A stretch of DNA of 64,000 nucleotides from Ecdyonurus torrentis (lineage: Eukaryota; Arthropoda; Insecta; Ephemeroptera; Heptageniidae), in the NCBI GenBank assembly GCA_949318235.1, contig OX439129.1, positions 21,582,566 to 21,646,565 of the forward strand, in the 5' to 3' direction. The notes under the pieces are model-generated. The model did no database searches. It was not told the DNA's origin and was given only the letters and a program-made list of their open reading frames with translations. The translations under genes and the position numbers were made by a program. Within the stretch, counting starts at the first letter, position 1; every line of letters starts with the position of its first letter. Positions 63,262 through 64,000 of the stretch are shown here, one piece after another.

Positions 63262-64000
63262 TAAAGTTTTTTGCTTGGCTTTTATGAAATGAAAACTTAT
63301 TATTCGTTTCGGTTGAGTGAAACAGTTCGATTCCTTATCAGACATTTTTTTTTTTATCTTTATCTTTTTTTTTTTTTTTTTTCCTTCTTTCTAAAAACTC
63401 TTCCTTTCTCTCTTTACTCAAAGTGCTAAATTTGCATAAAAATCAATGGAATAAAAATATTATATTATTAGTACTGTTCTGTGTTAAAATAATTAAATTT
63501 TCTTTTAGGGTCACTCAGTAATTAAAATAAAAATAAAACAAATATTTATTCAGGCAAAAATTAAATTAAAAATATAGAAATGTCATTTCCATATACTTTT
63601 GTTTGTATTCAAAATCAACTCCACTCACGAATTTTATTTCGCAGCTTTTGCTTTTGAAATCTTTTTCTTCTTCAGAATTGTTTTAAAAATTGTGGAGCTC
63701 TCTTTATTTACTTTTGAGCTGACTTTTTGCAGAAAGAAATCGGATTTCAATAATTTTTAAAGCACATCTGCTATGAATATTATTTTCTTCTCCTTTTTTT
63801 TTTTTTTTTTTTTTTTCTTCTTCTTCACAGCAGACTAAAGGACTACACAAACTGTAGCAGCACAGAAAAATATATATTTTCCAATAATTTCCATTGTGGA
63901 AATAAATACGCAGGACATAAAATATATTTTCTTTTCTGTTATCATTGAAAAACATTCATACATGTATGTGTTTTATAATTGCTGATAAACTATAAAATGA
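62146..64000. other. Right-edge non-coding stretch
   Basis: It holds (TA)n at about 62,172-62,221, a (CTTT)n/T-rich tract at about 62,324-62,396, A and T runs at about 63,227-63,257, 63,369-63,382 and 63,797-63,817. I see no gene. Confidence 0.55.

Overview
This is nuclear DNA from an intron-rich invertebrate animal. It is strongly AT-rich and full of homopolymer, (TC/GA)n and (TA)n tracts and short palindromic transposons. The lineage cannot be fixed from the sequence alone. No rRNA, tRNA, CRISPR or prokaryotic gene organisation is visible.

Left part (1-15,497). A bidirectional promoter of about 0.5 kb (705-1216) separates two head-to-head genes. Leftward is a 45-codon first coding exon of an unrecognised gene that leaves the window (570-704, minus). 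Rightward is midasin (MDN1/Rea1), the giant AAA+ ATPase of 60S ribosome maturation. I could chain 37 exons with GT-AG junctions and matching phases into one open frame of 2045 codons. It covers the N-terminal domain, AAA1 to AAA5 and the first part of AAA6. Most of its introns are only 58-300 bp. The larger ones hold transposons: a non-autonomous hAT with a perfect 8-bp target duplication in intron 35, a TTAA-flanked palindromic MITE nested in an older inverted repeat in intron 13, a partial copy of that MITE in intron 32, and a third palindrome in intron 23.

The MDN1 frame stops at a normal splice donor at 15,498. I found no further exon in the remaining 48.5 kb, so the rest of AAA6, the linker, the acidic region and the MIDAS domain are absent. 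Either intron 37 is giant and hosts other genes, or the locus is split or misassembled.

Middle part (31,399-42,237, minus). A six-exon gene encodes a 480-residue rhodopsin-like G-protein-coupled receptor, antisense to MDN1. It has two N-glycosylation sequons, the TM3/ECL2 cysteine pair, an FWGP motif in TM6 and NPSLF in TM7. It lacks the DRY arginine and carries a very acidic second intracellular loop. I do not recognise the orthologue.

Rest. 15.5-31.4 kb and 42.3-64 kb are gene-poor. They hold simple repeats, three copies of a second TTAA-flanked MITE family, a TA-flanked MITE at 41.4 kb (inside receptor intron 1), an inverted repeat at 45.3 kb, a possible 46-nt exon at 56.8 kb, and a 37-codon fragment at 62.0-62.1 kb (minus) with a KTDDDV motif typical of beta-1,3-galactosyltransferases.
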